Below, in pieces: positions 25,328-33,713 of a stretch of DNA of 64,000 nucleotides (position 1 is the stretch's first letter; every line of letters starts with the position of its first letter). Location: contig NZ_BNED01000005.1 in NCBI RefSeq assembly GCF_016755875.1, positions 6,891,001 to 6,955,000 of the forward strand, read 5' to 3'. The translations under genes were made by a program, and so were the position numbers. Under the pieces are notes generated by a model. That model made no database searches and was not told where the DNA came from. It saw only the letters and a list, made by a program, of their open reading frames with translations. The stretch comes from Streptomyces spororaveus (GTDB taxonomy: Bacteria > Actinomycetota > Actinomycetes > Streptomycetales > Streptomycetaceae).

Positions 25328-25900
25328 ATGACGACCGGTATTTCCACGGCCCCCCGGCGGCGCTCGCCCGCCCGTACGTTCCTCCCCCTGGCGATCGCCG
25401 CCTGGCTGATCCTGGAGATCTGGCTGCTCACCGTGGTCGCGGACGTGGCCGGCGGGCTCGCCGTGGCGGCGCTGCTCGCGGGCGGCATCGTCCTGGGCGC
25501 GGTGGTCATCAAGCGCGCCGGGCGGCGTGCCTTCAAGAACCTCGCGAGCACCTTCCAGCAGGCCCAGCAGGGGCAGCAGCCCACTCCGCAGCAGCCCGGC
25601 CAGGGCAACGGCCTCACGATGCTCGCCGGCCTGCTCCTGATGCTGCCCGGCCTGCTCTCCGACGTGGCGGGCCTGTTCCTGCTGCTGCCGCCCGTCCGGG
25701 CCTGGATCGGCCGCAGGGCGAGCCGCTCCCTGGAACGGAAGATGGCCTCGGCTCCGGCCGGCAGCTTCGGGGACGCCTTCCAGCAGGCCCGGATCCACTA
25801 CCCCGACGGCAAGGTCGTCCAGGGCGAGGTCATCCGCGAGGACCGCCCGGGGCAGCAGGACGGCCCGGATGCCGCGTTCCGGCCGCCGCTGACCCCGTAA
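25328..25900 (+). CDS. fxsA: FxsA-family membrane protein
   Basis: A 190-residue cytoplasmic-membrane protein with three to four hydrophobic segments (about residues 17–38, 42–62, 92–120). The family core is AAWLILEIWLLTVVADVAGG and the MLPGLLSDVAGLFLLLPPVR segment. FxsA of Escherichia coli affects phage T7 exclusion, but the general role is unknown. The tail is hydrophilic. It starts 60 nt after ppm1 and ends before a perfect 24-bp bidirectional terminator. Conserved neighbour of ppm1 and rbpA in streptomycetes. Confidence 0.9.
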   Translation: MTTGISTAPRRRSPARTFLPLAIAAWLILEIWLLTVVADVAGGLAVAALLAGGIVLGAVVIKRAGRRAFKNLASTFQQAQQGQQPTPQQPGQGNGLTMLAGLLLMLPGLLSDVAGLFLLLPPVRAWIGRRASRSLERKMASAPAGSFGDAFQQARIHYPDGKVVQGEVIREDRPGQQDGPDAAFRPPLTP

Positions 25901-25923
25901 GGCCTCCCCGTGAGGCCCCGGAG

Positions 25924-25974
25924 ACAAGCCGAGGGGCCCCGCCACACACTGTGTGGCGGGGCCCCTCGGCTTGT
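25924..25974. terminator. Perfect 24-bp bidirectional terminator
   Basis: Bases 25924–25947 and 25951–25974 are perfect inverses (24 bp, loop ACT), centred on the convergent fxsA and rbpA ends. It is the longest perfect stem seen in a terminator position in this window. Confidence 0.9.
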
Positions 25975-25989
25975 GTATCCGTCCGGCTG

Positions 25990-26364
25990 TCAGGCGGACT
26001 TGCGGCTGTCCCGCGGATGCACGGCAATGTTCATGGCGCCGGAACGCAGGACTGCAAGCCTTTCGGCCAGCACTTCCTCCAGCTCCTCGCGGGTGCGTCG
26101 CTCCATGAGCATGTCCCAGTGCGTTCGCGCAGGCTTGCCCTTCTTCTCTTCGGGCCCATCCCCGTCCACCAGGAGTGCCATGGCGCCGCACGCCTTGCAC
26201 TCCCACTCCGGCGGAATTTCTGCCTCAACCGAGAACGGCATCTCAAATCGATGTCCGTTCTGGCATGCGTACTCCACCGCCTGGCGCGGGGCCAGATCGA
26301 TGCCGCGGTCCGTCTCGTAGCTGGTAACCACGAGGCGCGTACCGCGGAGAGCTCGCTCACTCAT
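25990..26364 (-). CDS. rbpA: RNA polymerase-binding protein RbpA
   Basis: A 124-residue actinobacterial transcription factor that binds the principal sigma factor and RNA polymerase core and promotes open-complex formation. Visible are the N-terminal segment (MSERALRGTRLVVTSYETDR), the zinc-binding/core domain with HxRFEMPF and WECKACGAMALLVDG (cysteines at about 56–60), and the C-terminal sigma-interacting helix RTREELEEVLAERLAVL. GGGAGG precedes the ATG. Two promoters are visible upstream, one of them a consensus sigma-R site, which agrees with the known oxidative-stress induction of rbpA in S. coelicolor. Confidence 0.96.
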   Translation of the reverse strand: MSERALRGTRLVVTSYETDRGIDLAPRQAVEYACQNGHRFEMPFSVEAEIPPEWECKACGAMALLVDGDGPEEKKGKPARTHWDMLMERRTREELEEVLAERLAVLRSGAMNIAVHPRDSRKSA

Positions 26365-26425
26365 GAATCGTGCCTCCCGGGCTTGTCGCCCACAGGACAG
26401 GTGTCGCTGTCGTCGTCATCCGGTC

Positions 26426-26452
26426 AACGTCCGGTCGGCGGTATAGATTCCC
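26426..26452 (-). promoter_or_regulatory. Sigma-R promoter of rbpA
   Basis: On the minus strand GGGAAT (26447–26452) is followed by exactly 18 bases and GTTG (26425–26428), the consensus of sigma-R promoters (GGAAT-N18-GTT). It lies about 65 nt before the rbpA start, implying induction under thiol-oxidative stress. Confidence 0.85.
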
Positions 26453-26488
26453 GCTCCGGGTCGTGCGTCGCCCGTCGTGCCGCCCCTT

Positions 26489-26533
26489 GTTGTACCCACC
26501 AGTGCCCGTTTTGTCACATCTGGCAGCAGATGT
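26489..26533 (-). promoter_or_regulatory. Second promoter of rbpA with an overlapping palindrome
   Basis: On the minus strand GTGACA (26512–26517), a 17-bp spacer and TACAAC (26489–26494) fit a housekeeping promoter. The -35 box overlaps an inverted repeat ACATCTG-GCAG-CAGATGT (26516–26533), which could be the site of an unknown regulator. Confidence 0.45.
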
Positions 26534-26677
26534 CACCCAACGTCCACGCATATTGAGCGCGCAGTAACGGTCCGCCTGGCAGGCCAAAGGCGTACACTAC
26601 CGGCCCTTTGCTTCAACGTCTAAATTCGTTCGGAATTCGTTCGTAGATCCGGGCGGGGCGCACTCGCGGACCCGCGC

Positions 26678-28087
26678 TCAGATCCGCTCCGGTACAGGAT
26701 TGCCTGCCGCCTCCACCGCGCGCCGCACCGGCACTCGCGCCAGCAGCACGAATCCAAGTGCGAAGAAGACCACCAGGGAGATGATCGCGTCCCGGTAGCT
26801 GCCCGTGAGCTGGTACGTCAGGCCGAACACCAGCGGCCCCACCCAGCTCAGGCCCCGGTCGCTCATCTCGTACGCCGAGAAGTACTCGGCCTCCTTGCCC
26901 GCGGGCACCAGGTGCGAGAACAGCGAGCGCGACAGGGCCTGGCTGCCTCCCAGCACCAGCCCGATCATCGCGGCGAGCGCGAAGAACCACACCGGGGTCC
27001 GCGCCGGCAGGAAGTATCCGGCCGCCAGGGTCACCGCCCACGCGGCCAGCGAGCCCAGGATCGTCCGCTTGGCTCCGTAGGTCCGGGCGAGGCGGCCCAT
27101 GCCCAGTGCGCCGGCCACCGCCAGGACCTGCACCAGCAGCACCGCCCCGATCAGCGTGGACTGCTCCAGCTTCAGCTCCTCCGAGCCGTAGACGGAGGCC
27201 TGGGAGATCACGGTCTGCACGCCGTCGTTGTAGATCAGGTACGCGAGCAGGAACGACAGCGTCAGCGGGTAGCGCCGCATGTCCTTCAGCGTGGCGACGA
27301 GCTGCTTCCAGCCGCTGACGGCCGGAGCCGCCCCCGGCTCCCGCACCACGGCCCGGTCCCGCAGCCGGCGCAGCGGGATCAGCGCGAACGCCCCCCACCA
27401 CAGGCCCGCGGAAGCCAGGCAGATCCGGATGGCCATCCCCTCGGAGAGACCGAAGGAGTCGTGCCCCATGTAGAGCACCAGGTTCACCACCAGCATCACG
27501 GACCCGGCCGTGTAGCCGAAGGCCCATCCCCGTGAGGAGACGGTGTCCCGCTCGTCGGGGGTGGAGATCTGCGGCAGATAGGCGTTGTACAGCACCATCG
27601 ACACGGACAGGGAGGCGTTCGCCACCACGAGCAGCAGGCCGCCCAGCAGGTAGCGCTCCCCGCCGAGGAAGAACATTCCGGCCGTCGCCGCGGCGCCCGT
27701 GTAGGCGGCCGCCGCCAGCAGCGGCTTCTTGCGTCCGGTCCGGTCGGCGACGGCACCCACCAGCGGCATCAGCAGGACGGCCAGGATCACCGAGGCCGAG
27801 ACCGAGTAGGCGAAGAAGGATCCGGCGCGCACCGGGATGCCCAGCGGGTGCACGAAGCCCTCGGCGTCCGCGGCGGCCTTGGCCACAGCGGTCAGGTAGG
27901 GCCCGAGGAACACGGTCAGCACGCTCGCCGAGTAGACCGAGACGGCGAAGTCGTAGAAGTACCAGCCCCGCTGCTCGCGCTTGCGCTCGGCGGCCGCGGC
28001 GGTCGCGTCCGCCGGGGCGGCCCCGGCTCTGCCGTCCTCCGACCCGGGTTCCGCTTCCTCGGTCCTGCTGCGCTCTTCCGCACTCAT
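26678..28087 (-). CDS. MFS transporter, UMF1/Atg22-like
   Basis: A 469-residue membrane protein with 12 predicted helices. The opening REQRGWYFYDFAVSVYSASV and the loop PQISTPDERDTVSSRGWAFGYTAGS are characteristic of the UMF1/vacuole-effluxer (Atg22-like) MFS group, which in fungi exports amino acids and in bacteria has unknown substrates. The N-terminal 30 residues are acidic and disordered. The start is ATG 28087. It is 69 nt downstream of the glycerophosphodiesterase gene and may be co-transcribed, hinting at export or uptake of lipid-derived metabolites. Confidence 0.88.
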   Translation of the reverse strand: MSAEERSRTEEAEPGSEDGRAGAAPADATAAAAERKREQRGWYFYDFAVSVYSASVLTVFLGPYLTAVAKAAADAEGFVHPLGIPVRAGSFFAYSVSASVILAVLLMPLVGAVADRTGRKKPLLAAAAYTGAAATAGMFFLGGERYLLGGLLLVVANASLSVSMVLYNAYLPQISTPDERDTVSSRGWAFGYTAGSVMLVVNLVLYMGHDSFGLSEGMAIRICLASAGLWWGAFALIPLRRLRDRAVVREPGAAPAVSGWKQLVATLKDMRRYPLTLSFLLAYLIYNDGVQTVISQASVYGSEELKLEQSTLIGAVLLVQVLAVAGALGMGRLARTYGAKRTILGSLAAWAVTLAAGYFLPARTPVWFFALAAMIGLVLGGSQALSRSLFSHLVPAGKEAEYFSAYEMSDRGLSWVGPLVFGLTYQLTGSYRDAIISLVVFFALGFVLLARVPVRRAVEAAGNPVPERI

Positions 28088-28155
28088 GCGGTGTCCCCCT
28101 CGCTGGTCCCGTTCCGCAGCGGCGTCCCGGCCCCGGCGGGAGGCGATGGGCGAAG

Positions 28156-28926
28156 TCAGGCCCAGGCCCCGCGCCGGTCCAGCACCGTGCGCAAGATGTC
28201 GATCCGGTCGGTCATGATGCCATCGACACCCAGGTCGAGGAGAGCCTCCATACGTTCCGGTTCGTTCACGGTCCAGACGTGTACCTGGAGTCCCCGCTCG
28301 TGCGCGGTCCGTACGAACCGGCGGTCGACCACGCGGATTCCGGCGTGGGTCTCCGGAACCTGCGCCGCCACCGCGCCCACGCGCAGCGCCGCGGGAATGG
28401 CGTACGAGCGCAGCCGCAGGCCGAGCACTCCGCGGACTCCGTAGGAGGTCGCCAGCCGGGGCCCGGCGATCCGCTGGGCGCGGGCCACCCGGCTCTCCGA
28501 GAAGGAGCCCACGCAGACCCGGTCCCAGATCCCGGCCCGGGCGATCAGGTTGACCAGCGGGTGCAGTGCCGACTCGGCCTTGACGTCGATGTTCCAGCGG
28601 GCGTCCGGGAACTCCTCCAGCAGCTCCTCGAAGAGCGGCAGGGGCTCGGTGCCCGCCACCCGGGCCTCGCGGACCTGCTTCCAGGACAGCTCCGCGATCC
28701 GGCCCCGGCCGTCGGTGACCCGGTCCAGCGTGGAGTCGTGGAAGGCGACGAGCTTTCCGTCGGCCGTGGCGTGCACATCGGTCTCGAAGTAGCGGTAGCC
28801 CGCCCCGGCGGCCCGGCGGAAGGCGGCGGCGGTGTTCTCCAGCCCGTCCGCGGCGCCGCCCCGGTGGGCGAAGGGGATCGGAGCCGGGTGGTCCAGATAC
28901 GGATGGCGAAGGCGTACGTGCGTCAC
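28156..28926 (-). CDS. Glycerophosphodiester phosphodiesterase
   Basis: A 256-residue cytoplasmic enzyme read from GTG 28926. The frame extends upstream but without homology or initiation site. The GDPD TIM-barrel signatures are clear: PFAHRGGAADGLENTAAAF (His and Arg at about residues 20–21), ETDVHATADGKLVAFHDSTLDRVTDG with the two acidic metal ligands and the second catalytic His, and HVWTVNEPERMEALLDLGVDGIMTD at the end. It hydrolyses deacylated phospholipids to glycerol-3-phosphate. CATACT at -12 to -7 and weak AGAGGG are the only initiation signals. It is divergent from the MocR gene. Confidence 0.9.
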   Translation of the reverse strand: MTHVRLRHPYLDHPAPIPFAHRGGAADGLENTAAAFRRAAGAGYRYFETDVHATADGKLVAFHDSTLDRVTDGRGRIAELSWKQVREARVAGTEPLPLFEELLEEFPDARWNIDVKAESALHPLVNLIARAGIWDRVCVGSFSESRVARAQRIAGPRLATSYGVRGVLGLRLRSYAIPAALRVGAVAAQVPETHAGIRVVDRRFVRTAHERGLQVHVWTVNEPERMEALLDLGVDGIMTDRIDILRTVLDRRGAWA

Positions 28927-29174
28927 GGCGGCAGTATGCCCTCTGTTACCGGTGGGGAGCGCGCGGCCCGATGGCCGAGCGGTGAACGGCGCGCCGCCAC
29001 GGCCGCGTGGTCCGCACCGCCGGGCGTCCGGGCGCTCGGCGGCCGGGCCTCCGGGAACCGCGGCCCCTGGCCCGGGTGGCCCCCGGCGTGACAGGCTGTG
29101 GGGGCGGAAGCAATCCAATACGGGCCGCGCCCGGCGTCGGGCGGGGCCAATTCGACGAAGGTGGACCGGACAGC

Positions 29175-30677
29175 ATGGCCGAATGGACCTCAGCGGTCGG
29201 TGCCGCACAGCTCGCCCGTCTGATCACCTCCCAGCAGGAGCGGCCCGGTGTCCCCGGGGCCCGGAAGCCGCCCGCCTACCGGACCCTCGCCGACGGCATC
29301 CGCCTCCTCGTCCTCGAAGGCCGCGTCCCGGTCGCCGCCCGGCTGCCCGCCGAGCGCGAACTGGCCGTCGCCCTCTCCCTCAGCCGCACCACCGTCGCCG
29401 CCGCCTACGAGGCCCTGCGCGGCGAGGGGTTCCTGGAGTCCCGCCGCGGCTCCGGCAGCTGGACCTCCGTCCCGGCCGGGAACCCGCTGCCCGCCCGGGG
29501 CCTGGAGCCGCTGCCGCCCGAGTCCCTCGGCTCGATGATCGACCTCGGCTGCGCCGCGCTCCCGGCCCCCGAGCCCTGGCTCACCAAGGCCGTCCAGGGC
29601 GCGCTGGAGGAGCTGCCGCCGTACGCGCACACCCATGGGGACTATCCGGCGGGTCTGCCCGCGCTGCGCCGGATGCTCGCCGACCGCTACACCGAGCAGG
29701 GCATCCCCACCATGCCCGAGCAGATCATGGTCACCACCGGGGCGATGGGTGCCATCGACGCCATCTGCAGTCTTTTCGCCGGGCGCGGGGAGCGGATCGC
29801 CGTCGAGTCCCCCTCGTACGCCAACATCCTCCAGCTGATGCGCGCCGCCGGGGTCCGCCTGGTGCCGGTCGCCATGGCCGACGGCCTCAGGGGCTGGGAC
29901 ATGGACGTCTGGCGGCAGGTGCTGCGCGATTCGGCCCCCCGCCTCGCCTACGTGGTCGCCGACTTCCACAACCCGACGGGCGCGCTGGCCTCCGAGGACC
30001 AGCGCCGCGCGATGGTGGAGGCCGCCCGCTCGGCCGGCACCGTCCTGGTGGCCGACGAGACCATGCTGGAGCTCCAGCTCGACCCGGCCCTGGAGATGCC
30101 CCGGCCGGTGTGCTCCTTCGACCCGGCCGGCAGCACGGTCATCACCGTCGGCTCCGCCAGCAAGGCCTTCTGGGCGGGCATGCGGATCGGCTGGGTCCGC
30201 GCCGCCCCCGACGTGATCCGCAGCCTGGTCGCCGCCCGCGCCTACGCCGACCTCGGCACGCCGGTGCTGGAACAGCTCGCGGTGAACTGGCTGATGCGGA
30301 CCGGGGGCTGGCAGGAGGCCGTCGGGCTCCGCCGCGAGCAGGCCCGGGAGAACCGCGACGCGCTGGTCGCCGCGGTCCGCCGGGAGCTGCCGGGCTGGGA
30401 GTTCGAGGTCCCGCAGGGCGGGCTGACCCTGTGGGCCCGTGCGGGCGGGCTCTCCGGCTCGCGGCTGGCCGAGGTGGGGGAGCGGGTGGGCGTACGGGTC
30501 CCCTCGGGGCCCCGGTTCGGCGTGGACGGGGCCTTCGAGGGCTATGTCCGGCTGCCGTTCACCGTGGGCGGGCCGGTGGCCGACGAGGCCGCCTCCCGGC
30601 TGGCGGCGGCGGCCCGGCTGGTCGGCACCGGCGCGGGCGGCAGCGGCGCGGAGCCGCCGCGCACCTTCGTGGCGTAG
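29175..30677 (+). CDS. MocR-type GntR/aminotransferase-like transcriptional regulator
   Basis: A 500-residue protein, start ATG 29175 (GAAGGTGGA upstream); the longer frame is GC-rich leader sequence. The N-terminal GntR winged helix (about residues 34–105) includes RLPAERELAVALSLSRTTVAAAYEAL. The C-terminal fold-type I aminotransferase-like domain (about 125–490) has the PLP-binding Lys in GSASKAFWAGMRIGW (Lys at about residue 335) and ADFHNPTGALAS. MocR regulators sense a PLP adduct or amino compound and usually control a neighbouring gene. The divergent GDPD/MFS unit is the natural candidate target. Confidence 0.92.
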   Translation: MAEWTSAVGAAQLARLITSQQERPGVPGARKPPAYRTLADGIRLLVLEGRVPVAARLPAERELAVALSLSRTTVAAAYEALRGEGFLESRRGSGSWTSVPAGNPLPARGLEPLPPESLGSMIDLGCAALPAPEPWLTKAVQGALEELPPYAHTHGDYPAGLPALRRMLADRYTEQGIPTMPEQIMVTTGAMGAIDAICSLFAGRGERIAVESPSYANILQLMRAAGVRLVPVAMADGLRGWDMDVWRQVLRDSAPRLAYVVADFHNPTGALASEDQRRAMVEAARSAGTVLVADETMLELQLDPALEMPRPVCSFDPAGSTVITVGSASKAFWAGMRIGWVRAAPDVIRSLVAARAYADLGTPVLEQLAVNWLMRTGGWQEAVGLRREQARENRDALVAAVRRELPGWEFEVPQGGLTLWARAGGLSGSRLAEVGERVGVRVPSGPRFGVDGAFEGYVRLPFTVGGPVADEAASRLAAAARLVGTGAGGSGAEPPRTFVA

Positions 30678-30713
30678 CCCGCAGGACCCGCGCCCGGCCC
30701 CGCCGCAAACCGC

Positions 30714-32345
30714 CTACGAAGCCTCGGCCGGTACCTCCGGAATCCCCGGGGCGTCCAGAGCCGGGCCCTGCACCGGCGGCTGCCCCTGGAGCGTCTTGCC
30801 CGGCGCGCCCTGATCCCGCCGACCGCCCCCGCCGGGCGCGAGCCGCCCCGGCAGCAGCTCCAGCACGGCCTGGCGGTACGCCGGGTGCGTGGCCTCGTCG
30901 TACGGGTCAGGGGTGGCGGGCACCTGCAGCCGGTGCACCGGTCCGGTGCCGAGCCGGGCGTACCCGCGCCCCGGCGGCACCTGCGCCGTCGGGGTGGTGT
31001 GCGGCGGCAGTCCCAGTACGTCGGCGATCTGCTGGATCGCGGCGGGCCCGAGCACGACACGGGCGCGGGTGTGCTGCCAGATGGCGTCGTGCAGCAGTTC
31101 CAGGTGCCCGAACTGCTCGGCCACCACGACGGTGACGTGCGCGGGCCGGCCGTGCCGCAGCGGTACCTGCAGCTGGGTCAGCAGGTCGGGGCCGCCTTCG
31201 GCGACGGCGAGGTGGGCCAGCACGCTCGGCTGGTCCAGCAGGATCCACAGGGGCCGCCGGGTGTCCTCGGGCGCGGGCCGTCCGGCCTCCCGGGCCCGGT
31301 GGGTGGCGATGAGCCGCCGTTCGGTCTCCTGCGCGGCCCATTCCAGGGTGGCCTGTGCCCCGGTCGGCCCGCATTCCACGGCGAGGACGCCGCAGCGGCC
31401 GGAGAGGCAGGAGTACTCGCCGCTGCCGCCGCCGTCGACGATCAGTACGTCGCCCCCGTGCCGCAGGGCCTGCAGAGCGATGTTGCGCAGCAGGGTGGAG
31501 GTGCCGCTGCCGGGCTGGCCGACGGCGAGCAGGTGGGGTTCGGAGGATCGGGGTCCGGTGCGCCAGATCACCGGTGGTACGTCCCGGGGCTCGTCGCCCT
31601 CCAGGACGGGCAGGGTGCGCTGCACGCCGCCGGCGTCGGTGAATCCGAGCACGGTCTCGCCGGGGGAGGTGACGAACGGCTGGGCGGCGATGCCCGTCGG
31701 CAGCGCCGCCAGCACCCTCAGGTCGAGCTGGTTGCCCTCCTCGTCCCAGTCGAAGAGATACTCCCGTCCGCGCCCGGACTTGGCGTGCAGCAGTGCCTCG
31801 ATCCGGGCCCGTGAGGTGGCCTCGCCGTCGGTGAAGTAGGCCGGGTAGCGGATGTGGAGCCGGGTGATGCGGCCCGCCTCGTCGAACTCGTAGCCGCTGA
31901 GGGCCTTGTCCCACTCCCCGCCGTGGGCGAAGAGCGGACTTGGGTCCTCCGGGATGGAGAAGTACGGCACGAGGGCTTCGTAGAGGGAGCCGAGCCGTTC
32001 GGTCTCGGCATCGCTGGGTCCGGTCTTCGCCGGGGTGCGGTCGCGTCCGTGCCAGGCCGCCGCCGCCATGAGGGTGAGCAGGGCGAGGAGGGGGCCGTAG
32101 GGGACGAGTGCGACGACGAGGACGCAGGCGGCGCCCAGGAACAGCGCGGGACCACGCTTGTCCTTGGGGGTCTGCGACCACCGGCGCCGTCCGGACGCGG
32201 CCAGGATGCGCAGGCCGCGTCCGATGACGAGGAGCGGATGGAGGACGTCCGTGGCACTGTCGGCGGCCGTGCGAGCGAGGTCGCGGCCCCGGGCCAGCGA
32301 CGTGGTGCCGCTGCTGAGGATGCGGGGAAGTGGGCGCCGGGCCAC
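30714..32345 (-). CDS. FtsK/TraSA-like membrane ATPase
   Basis: A 543-residue protein from GTG 32345, chosen because CAGGAG lies 7 nt upstream. Two hydrophobic helices near residues 60–95 (FLGAACVLVVALVPYGPLLALLTLM) precede a middle region and a P-loop domain with Walker A GQPGSGTSTLLRN (about residue 270) and Walker B WILLDQPSVL (about 365). Walker A has Thr in place of the usual Lys, which may reduce or abolish hydrolysis. The layout resembles the TraSA/FtsK family of streptomycete conjugation, and a chromosomal homologue accompanied by a small membrane protein is widespread in the genus. Arg/Pro/Gly tail. Partner: the 64-residue protein gene 83 nt upstream. Confidence 0.7.
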   Translation of the reverse strand: MARRPLPRILSSGTTSLARGRDLARTAADSATDVLHPLLVIGRGLRILAASGRRRWSQTPKDKRGPALFLGAACVLVVALVPYGPLLALLTLMAAAAWHGRDRTPAKTGPSDAETERLGSLYEALVPYFSIPEDPSPLFAHGGEWDKALSGYEFDEAGRITRLHIRYPAYFTDGEATSRARIEALLHAKSGRGREYLFDWDEEGNQLDLRVLAALPTGIAAQPFVTSPGETVLGFTDAGGVQRTLPVLEGDEPRDVPPVIWRTGPRSSEPHLLAVGQPGSGTSTLLRNIALQALRHGGDVLIVDGGGSGEYSCLSGRCGVLAVECGPTGAQATLEWAAQETERRLIATHRAREAGRPAPEDTRRPLWILLDQPSVLAHLAVAEGGPDLLTQLQVPLRHGRPAHVTVVVAEQFGHLELLHDAIWQHTRARVVLGPAAIQQIADVLGLPPHTTPTAQVPPGRGYARLGTGPVHRLQVPATPDPYDEATHPAYRQAVLELLPGRLAPGGGGRRDQGAPGKTLQGQPPVQGPALDAPGIPEVPAEAS

Positions 32346-32428
32346 GGGCGTCTCCTGGAGTTGTCGGTGTGGCGGTGTTCCGGGTGCTGCTGGTGTCGCT
32401 GCGTGAGGGGCGGGCCAGGGGGTGTCCC

Positions 32429-32623
32429 CTAGAGCTTGATCCCGCCGAGCAGGCTCGCGAGGCTCGCCGTGCTCGCCGTGATGCTCGGGGCGATGGCGGA
32501 GCCGGCGAGGAAGAAGCCGAAGAGCGAGCAGACGAACGCGTGCGTCAGCTTCATCCCGTCCTTCTTGAAGAAGAGGAAGCAGATGATGCCGAGCAGGACC
32601 ACGCCTGAGATGGACAGGACCAT
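32429..32623 (-). CDS. Small two-helix membrane protein
   Basis: A 64-residue protein (MVLSISGVVLLGIICFLFF…) with an N-terminal membrane helix (about 3–20), a short basic loop with KKDGMKLTHAF, and a second hydrophobic segment (about 28–62, GFFLAGSAIAPSI, SLASLLGGI). The AGGAGAAACC site lies at proper distance before the ATG. Such proteins precede TraSA/FtsK-like ATPases in Streptomyces integrative elements and core genomes. Role unknown; membrane pore or anchor is an inference. Transcribed together with the ATPase gene. Confidence 0.75.
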   Translation of the reverse strand: MVLSISGVVLLGIICFLFFKKDGMKLTHAFVCSLFGFFLAGSAIAPSITASTASLASLLGGIKL

Positions 32624-32703
32624 GAGGTTTCTCCTGGTTGGTGGGGACAGTCACCATCAGTTGTTCCAGGCTCACAGGAAGTATCAATGCGACAAAAGGT
32701 GCA

Positions 32704-32844
32704 TACGGGTGAATCCGCGGGTTTTTCACTTGACCGGCTCAGTCCGGCTGGCGCGCCCGGCGCGCGGCGGGTCGAGGGTGATCATTGCCTCGGCCCGGCC
32801 CGGACATGTGCAGGCCAGGGCGCTACTCTGGCGATTCACCCGTA
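32704..32844. repeat. Pair of 12-bp inverted repeats in a divergent promoter region
   Basis: TACGGGTGAATC (32704–32715) and its exact inverse GATTCACCCGTA (32833–32844) flank the region between the small membrane protein gene (minus) and the ankyrin gene (plus), 81 and 110 nt from the two starts. They could be sites for one regulator acting on both promoters. Confidence 0.35.
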
Positions 32845-32953
32845 CGGACGCAGCGCCGTGCACCCCCCTGCCCGCCCGGCCCCCGGCCGGGTCTTCGGCG
32901 TCGTGACGGGCGGGGCGGACCATGTCAGCAACGAGTGAAAGGCGGTACGAACC

Positions 32954-33376
32954 ATGAGCGAGCACGCAGCGGAGGGCTCCGGTTCCCAGGACGTCCCCGA
33001 CGAGGACGTCATCGAGCTGGCCACCAAGATCTTCGACCTCGCCCGCCAGGGCGAGACCGAGGCGCTCACCGCCTACCTGGACGCCGGGGTCCCGGCGAAC
33101 CTCACCAACGACCGCGGCGACACCCTCGTCATGCTCGCCGCCTACCACGGCCACGCAGACACCGTGTCGGCCCTGCTGGCCCGCGGCGCCGAGGCGGACC
33201 GCGCCAACGACCGCGGCCAGACCCCGCTCGCCGGCGCGGTCTTCAAGGGCGAGGAGGCCGTCATCCGCGCGCTGCTCGCCGGCGGGGCCGACCCGAAGGC
33301 CGGAACCCCCTCCGCCGTGGACACGGCGCGCATGTTCGCCAAGGCCGACCTGCTGGAACTTTTCGGAGCCGAGTAG
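32954..33376 (+). CDS. Ankyrin-repeat protein
   Basis: A 140-residue soluble protein made of three to four ankyrin repeats: AYLDAGVPANLTNDRGDTLVMLAAYHGHADTVSALL in two parts (about 34–68) and ALLARGAEADRANDRGQTPL then AVFKGEEAVIRALLAGG. An acidic N-terminus precedes them. Such short ankyrin proteins are common in streptomycetes and probably bind a protein partner. The next gene on the strand is 230 nt away. A GAAAGGCGG site precedes the ATG. Confidence 0.88.
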   Translation: MSEHAAEGSGSQDVPDEDVIELATKIFDLARQGETEALTAYLDAGVPANLTNDRGDTLVMLAAYHGHADTVSALLARGAEADRANDRGQTPLAGAVFKGEEAVIRALLAGGADPKAGTPSAVDTARMFAKADLLELFGAE

Positions 33377-33604
33377 TCCGGTTTTGCCTGGGATCTGGCC
33401 GGGCCCGGACGCTTCCCCAGCTCACAGGTTGGTCACGGCGGCCATAAATGTGGTCGCGGTGCACAAACCGGCTGGGTCATCATGGCGTCGGATTCGATTC
33501 GCGAGCACGGGGGACGGGCAGAAGCGGGCGAGCGAGAACACGAAGGGTGTGCGAGGCCGGCCCGGCCTCCATGATCACGAAGCACCGACGAGAGTGAGAA
33601 GGCA

Positions 33605-33667
33605 ATGGTCTACATCGAGCGGAACAAGACGGCGGACGTCCTCACATGCTGTTACGCGGCCCTGTGA
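33605..33667 (+). CDS. 20-codon open reading frame, possible leader peptide
   Basis: ATG at 33605 with AGAAGG 2 nt before it opens a 20-residue frame (MVYIERNKTADVLTCCYAAL) that ends in TGA at 33667. The two adjacent Cys codons near the end and the short distance (46 nt) to the next gene fit a regulatory leader peptide or a small peptide product. It is too short to judge coding bias. Nothing in the known streptomycete Cys-leader consensus matches exactly. Confidence 0.4.
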   Translation: MVYIERNKTADVLTCCYAAL

Positions 33668-33713
33668 ATCCCGATTCCCGGTTGCGTCCCCAGCTTGATT
33701 TGAGGCCATTCCC

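Noticed and set aside
33605..33667. The 20-codon ORF as one of the known Cys-leader peptides of sulfur genes.
   Set aside because: The peptide does not show the usual Arg/His-Val-Asp-Leu-Cys pattern and the downstream gene is not a sulfur gene. It is listed as an unassigned small ORF instead.
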